In this document: in pieces, positions 7,061-11,721 of the stretch
Numbering within the stretch: the stretch's first letter is position 1
How the letters are laid out: the number at the start of each line of letters is the position of its first letter
Assembly: GCA_947458895.1 (NCBI GenBank)
Contig: CANHBY010000010.1
Location: forward strand, 1-11,721
Reading direction: 5' to 3'
Source of the DNA: Burkholderiales bacterium
GTDB taxonomy: Bacteria; Pseudomonadota; Gammaproteobacteria; Burkholderiales; Burkholderiaceae_C
DNA: 11,721 nucleotides
Translations under genes and position numbers: made by a program
Notes under the pieces: generated by a model
Told to the model about the DNA's origin: nothing
Seen by the model: the letters and a program-made list of their open reading frames with translations, nothing else
The model's database searches: none

Positions 7061-7177
7061 GGTACGACTTTGAGGTGTGCTGGGGTAAAGCGGCCCGGTG
7101 CGGGGAGCGAAAGGGCGATATTTTGACGGTGAACCGAGAAATAAGGATCGGTCCACCCCCCGTTCGCGGGTGTGATC

Positions 7178-7194
7178 AGCCTAGGGCGTGCCAA
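7178..7194 (-). promoter_or_regulatory. Candidate sigma-54 promoter (-24/-12) before the large gene
   Basis: Read on the - strand, TTGGCACG followed by CCCTAGGCT gives GG and GC dinucleotides separated by ten bases, the spacing required by sigma-54. The -24 half is a full consensus match. The -12 half has only the GC and following T (AGGCT instead of TTGCW). Transcription would begin near 7166, leaving a ~105-base leader before the ATG at 7060. A chance match is possible. Confidence 0.33.
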
Positions 7195-7256
7195 GGCTCA
7201 AAAGGCGCTTGCTTCCGCTGGCAACGCCTGATGAACGCTAAGAATTTTTCACACGA

Positions 7257-7284
7257 GCGCCATCACCCTTTGGGGTGAAAGCGC
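7257..7284. other. Hairpin beside element B
   Basis: TCACCC (7263-7268) and GGGTGA (7273-7278) form a perfect six-pair stem with a TTTG loop. After a 2x2 internal mismatch the stem continues as GCGC (7257-7260) with GCGC (7281-7284). It lies directly next to element B on the side of the large gene. No T-run follows on either strand, so I do not call it a terminator. It may be part of the leader or of an older, larger copy of the repeat. Confidence 0.55.
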
Positions 7285-7286
7285 TA

Positions 7287-7402
7287 CGCACCCGAGTGGG
7301 CAGCGCTGCGGCGCGCTGGCGGCGTTGCTCCGCCTTGCGGGCAGAAGCCCGCAGCGTTGTCGCGCCTTACCAGGCCACAGCAGCGCTGCCCACTCGGGCG
7401 CG
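7287..7402. repeat. Palindromic MITE-like element B, intergenic
   Basis: Perfect 19-base inverted repeats (7291-7309 and 7380-7398) extend by CGC/GCG after one mismatch to 7287 and 7402. Inside, GGCGCG (7310-7315) pairs with CGCGCC (7361-7366), and TGCGGGC (7336-7342) pairs with GCCCGCA (7347-7353) around an AGAA loop. The core GGCGGCGTTGCT (7318-7329) and GTCGCGCCTTACCAG (7359-7373) matches element A with near-identical spacing (29 versus 32 bases). The arms and the inner stem differ from element A. It begins 12 bases after the gloA stop on the - strand, so the gloA transcript would fold strongly here and might end or be stabilised. No coding capacity. Confidence 0.82.
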
Positions 7403-7414
7403 CTCAACTGCGGT

Positions 7415-7801
7415 TCAACAGGCACGCTCGATGAGTTCAATCTTGTAACCGTCAGGGTCGACCACGAAGGCGATGACGGTGTTGCCACCCTGAACCGGGC
7501 CTGCCGGGCGCGTGACCCGGCCACCCACTGCAGCAATTTTCTCGCAAGCCGCTTGAGCGTTGGGGACTTCAATGGCAATGTGGCCGTAGGCGGTGCCCAG
7601 CTCATACTGCTCGACACCGTAGTTGTAGGTCAACTCTAGTTCAGTATGGTCTGGGTTGCTGCCGTAGCCCAGAAAAGCCAAAGAATACTTTTGCTCGGGC
7701 CGGTCCGTGGTTCGCAACAGCTGCATGCCCATGACTTGCGTGTAGAAGTTGATGGCACGCTGAAGGTTGCCCACGCGAAGCATGGTGTGAAGAATTCTCA
7801 T
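7415..7801 (-). CDS. gloA: Lactoylglutathione lyase (glyoxalase I)
   Basis: A 128-residue glyoxalase I that isomerises the hemithioacetal of methylglyoxal and glutathione to S-lactoylglutathione in the cytoplasm. All four metal ligands fall at the same positions as in the E. coli enzyme: H5, E56, H74 and E122. The short chain without the loops of the Zn-type human enzyme points to the Ni/Co-activated bacterial class. E. coli GloA is 135 residues, so this copy is full length; the family start [11 protein letters not shown] and the end [11 protein letters not shown] are both intact. The ATG at 7801 has no evident Shine-Dalgarno site. It follows gyrB by 45 bases with a hairpin between, so it may be read from the gyrB transcript. 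Element B lies just downstream. Confidence 0.96.
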   Translation of the reverse strand: MRILHTMLRVGNLQRAINFYTQVMGMQLLRTTDRPEQKYSLAFLGYGSNPDHTELELTYNYGVEQYELGTAYGHIAIEVPNAQAACEKIAAVGGRVTRPAGPVQGGNTVIAFVVDPDGYKIELIERAC

Positions 7802-7820
7802 GGAGCGAGATGGGCTGGGT

Positions 7821-7836
7821 GGTGGCCGGGGCCACC
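7821..7836. other. GC-rich hairpin in the gyrB-gloA gap
   Basis: GGTGGC (7821-7826) and GCCACC (7831-7836) form a perfect six-pair stem with a CGGG loop, which can close one further pair. It fills the gap between the gyrB stop (7847) and the gloA ATG (7801). No T-run follows on the - strand, so it is a weak terminator at best. It could act as an attenuator, a processing site or a block to the gloA ribosome site. Confidence 0.5.
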
Positions 7837-7846
7837 GTTTGACAAA

Positions 7847-10435
<2,589 letters not shown>

Positions 10436-11572
10436 TCAAATGCGCATCGGCATCACCACATACTTGAAGCCGGGCTCTTCGGGGATGGTAATCAAGGCGC
10501 CCGAATTGGTGTCTTGCAGTTCGATGGTCACCATGTCGTTGCTCATGTTGGACAAGGCGTCGATCAGGTACAGCACGTTGAAACCGATTTCAATTTCGTC
10601 GCCACCGTAGTCGATTTCAATTTCCTCTTTGGCCTCTTCTTGTTCGGCATTGGTCGAGGCGATACGGAGCAGGCCAGGCTCGATGTTGACACGAATGCCC
10701 TTGAACTTTTCACTTGTGAGAATCGACGCGCGCTGCAAGCTGGAAAGCAGCAAGGTGCGGCTGAGCGTGACGCTGTTTTGATGGTTTTTGGGGATCACGC
10801 GGTTGTAGTCGGGGAACTTGCCTTCCACCAGCTTGCTTACAAACTCCATGCCGCTGAAGGAGAACTTGGCTTGGTTACCCGCAAAGCGCATTTCGATCGC
10901 GTTGTCTGGGTGCGTTGGTTCCTCGCTCGACTTTTCGCTGTCACGCAGCAGGCGTTGCAACTCCAAAACGGTCTTGCGGGGCAAGATGACCTCTTGCTTG
11001 GGGATGTCCGAGTCAAGCGTGGCACGGGCTAAGGCGAGGCGGTGGCCATCGGTGGCCACCAGCGTCAAATTCTTGCCCTCGGCCACGAACAAAATTCCGT
11101 TGAGGTAGTAGCGGATGTCTTGCACCGCCATCGCGAAGTGAACCTGGTTGATCAGGTTCTTGAGCGTCTTTTGGGGCACGCTGAAAGTGGGGCCAAAATC
11201 AGCCGCTTCCTGCACCAGCGGGAAGTCTTCGCTGGACATCGTTTGCAGGCTGAAGCGGCTCTTTCCACCTTGCAAAATCAGTTTGTTTTGGTTGTCACTC
11301 AGCGTGATGAGCTGGTCGCTGGGCATCGAGCGAAGGATATCGATCACCTTGCGTGCACCCACCGTGGTGGCAAAGCTGCTGTCGTCACCATCCAGATCCA
11401 GGTTGGTGCGAACCTGGATTTCCAAGTCTGATGTGGTCAGCTCGATCAGACGGCCCGCTTTGCGAATCAACACGTTCGCCAGAACGGGCATGGTGTGCCT
11501 GCGTTCCACGATGCCCGACACCGCTTGTAACGCGGTCAGCAATTTGTCTTGCGTGGTCTTCAACACAATCAT
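10436..11572 (-). CDS. dnaN: DNA polymerase III subunit beta (sliding clamp)
   Basis: A 378-residue clamp, slightly longer than the 366-residue E. coli protein. It dimerises into a ring that tethers polymerase III to DNA. The start MIVLKTTQDKLL, the domain-one run VERRHTMPVLANVLI and the C-terminal YVVMPMRI are standard for betaproteobacteria; the last residues form part of the pocket that binds clamp-interacting peptides. The ATG at 11572 is set by AAGAGG at 11583-11578, five bases upstream. gyrB follows in the same direction after 66 bases with no visible terminator, so the two are probably cotranscribed. The usual upstream partner dnaA is beyond the window edge. Confidence 0.98.
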   Translation of the reverse strand: MIVLKTTQDKLLTALQAVSGIVERRHTMPVLANVLIRKAGRLIELTTSDLEIQVRTNLDLDGDDSSFATTVGARKVIDILRSMPSDQLITLSDNQNKLILQGGKSRFSLQTMSSEDFPLVQEAADFGPTFSVPQKTLKNLINQVHFAMAVQDIRYYLNGILFVAEGKNLTLVATDGHRLALARATLDSDIPKQEVILPRKTVLELQRLLRDSEKSSEEPTHPDNAIEMRFAGNQAKFSFSGMEFVSKLVEGKFPDYNRVIPKNHQNSVTLSRTLLLSSLQRASILTSEKFKGIRVNIEPGLLRIASTNAEQEEAKEEIEIDYGGDEIEIGFNVLYLIDALSNMSNDMVTIELQDTNSGALITIPEEPGFKYVVMPMRI

Positions 11573-11592
11573 GTCAGCCTCTTAAATCAAGG

Positions 11593-11621
11593 GTTATAGG
11601 TGGAGCGATTTATCTTGCAAA
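11593..11621 (-). promoter_or_regulatory. Candidate sigma-70 promoter of dnaN
   Basis: On the - strand TTTGCA (-35, four of six consensus bases) and TATAAC (-10, five of six) are separated by exactly 17 bases. Transcription would begin about 14 bases before the AAGAGG ribosome site of dnaN, giving a leader of roughly 15-20 bases. None of the three - strand frames from the window edge looks like a DnaA C-terminus. The remaining bases up to 11721 show no gene and no clear DnaA box. Confidence 0.45.
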
Positions 11622-11721
11622 GGATGATTCTCGCTTGGTCTGTCAAAACGCGAACTGTGAGCAATTACCTTGGCGAAACCCTGGCCGATGGGCGAGGGCG
11701 AGTGGGCGGCGGGGCAGCGCA

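Noticed and set aside
7107..7135. Possible PIP box (HrpB/HrpX-type) upstream of the large gene on the - strand
   Set aside because: The best match is TTCAC-N17-TTCGC. The spacing is not 15 and one half-site is mismatched. No hrp box (GGAACC-N16-CCAC) was found either.
7061..7156. Longer N-terminus of the large protein from the GTG at 7156
   Set aside because: The added residues are basic and Pro-rich without a motif, and the GTG lacks a spaced ribosome site. It cannot be fully excluded.
11618..11646. Perfect TTGACA -35 at 11646-11641 on the - strand
   Set aside because: At 16-18 bases downstream there is only CCTTTG-like sequence with no usable -10. The TTTGCA/TATAAC pair further on is better.

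Overview
The window is a high-GC stretch of a betaproteobacterial chromosome, most likely Burkholderiales and close to Comamonadaceae or a related family. This is inferred from the wording of the DnaN and GyrB proteins and from the base composition. The dnaN-gyrB pair places it beside the replication initiation region. dnaA is not in the window: the last ~150 bases hold only the dnaN leader and promoter candidate.

There are two convergent blocks. Bases 30-2572 (+ strand) carry a compact arsenic-detoxification operon: an ArsI-type dioxygenase (C-As lyase), a low-molecular-weight-phosphatase-fold arsenate reductase and an AqpS-type aquaglyceroporin. A rhombosortase-like intramembrane serine protease follows, overlapping the channel gene by 35 bases. 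ArsI and ArsC would each yield As(III), which the channel could pass out of the cell. No ArsB/Acr3 pump or ArsR regulator is present, but the operon's upstream end lies outside the window.

Bases 11572-2608 (- strand) read dnaN, gyrB, gloA (Ni-type glyoxalase I), a 1343-residue multidomain protein, then a small secreted PsiF-repeat protein. A symmetric hairpin at 2576-2598 separates the two blocks. The large protein is the most unusual gene. It has a Ser/Thr/Pro-rich N-terminus, a perfect EF-hand loop, an internal duplication of ~112 residues, a Gly/Ala-rich hydrophobic segment, an F-box-like stretch and about eleven leucine-rich repeats. The architecture resembles eukaryote-directed secreted effectors, although no secretion genes are visible.

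The main structural discovery is a pair of palindromic, transposase-less elements: A at 1875-2044 and B at 7287-7402. They share a conserved core (GGCGnCGTTGCT, then a hairpin, then GTCGCGCCTnnCCAG). Their inner hairpin stems and terminal inverted repeats differ in sequence, yet each is perfectly self-complementary. Element A lies inside the protease gene and adds a net 162 bases (54 codons), so the frame stays open. Element B lies between gloA and the large gene.
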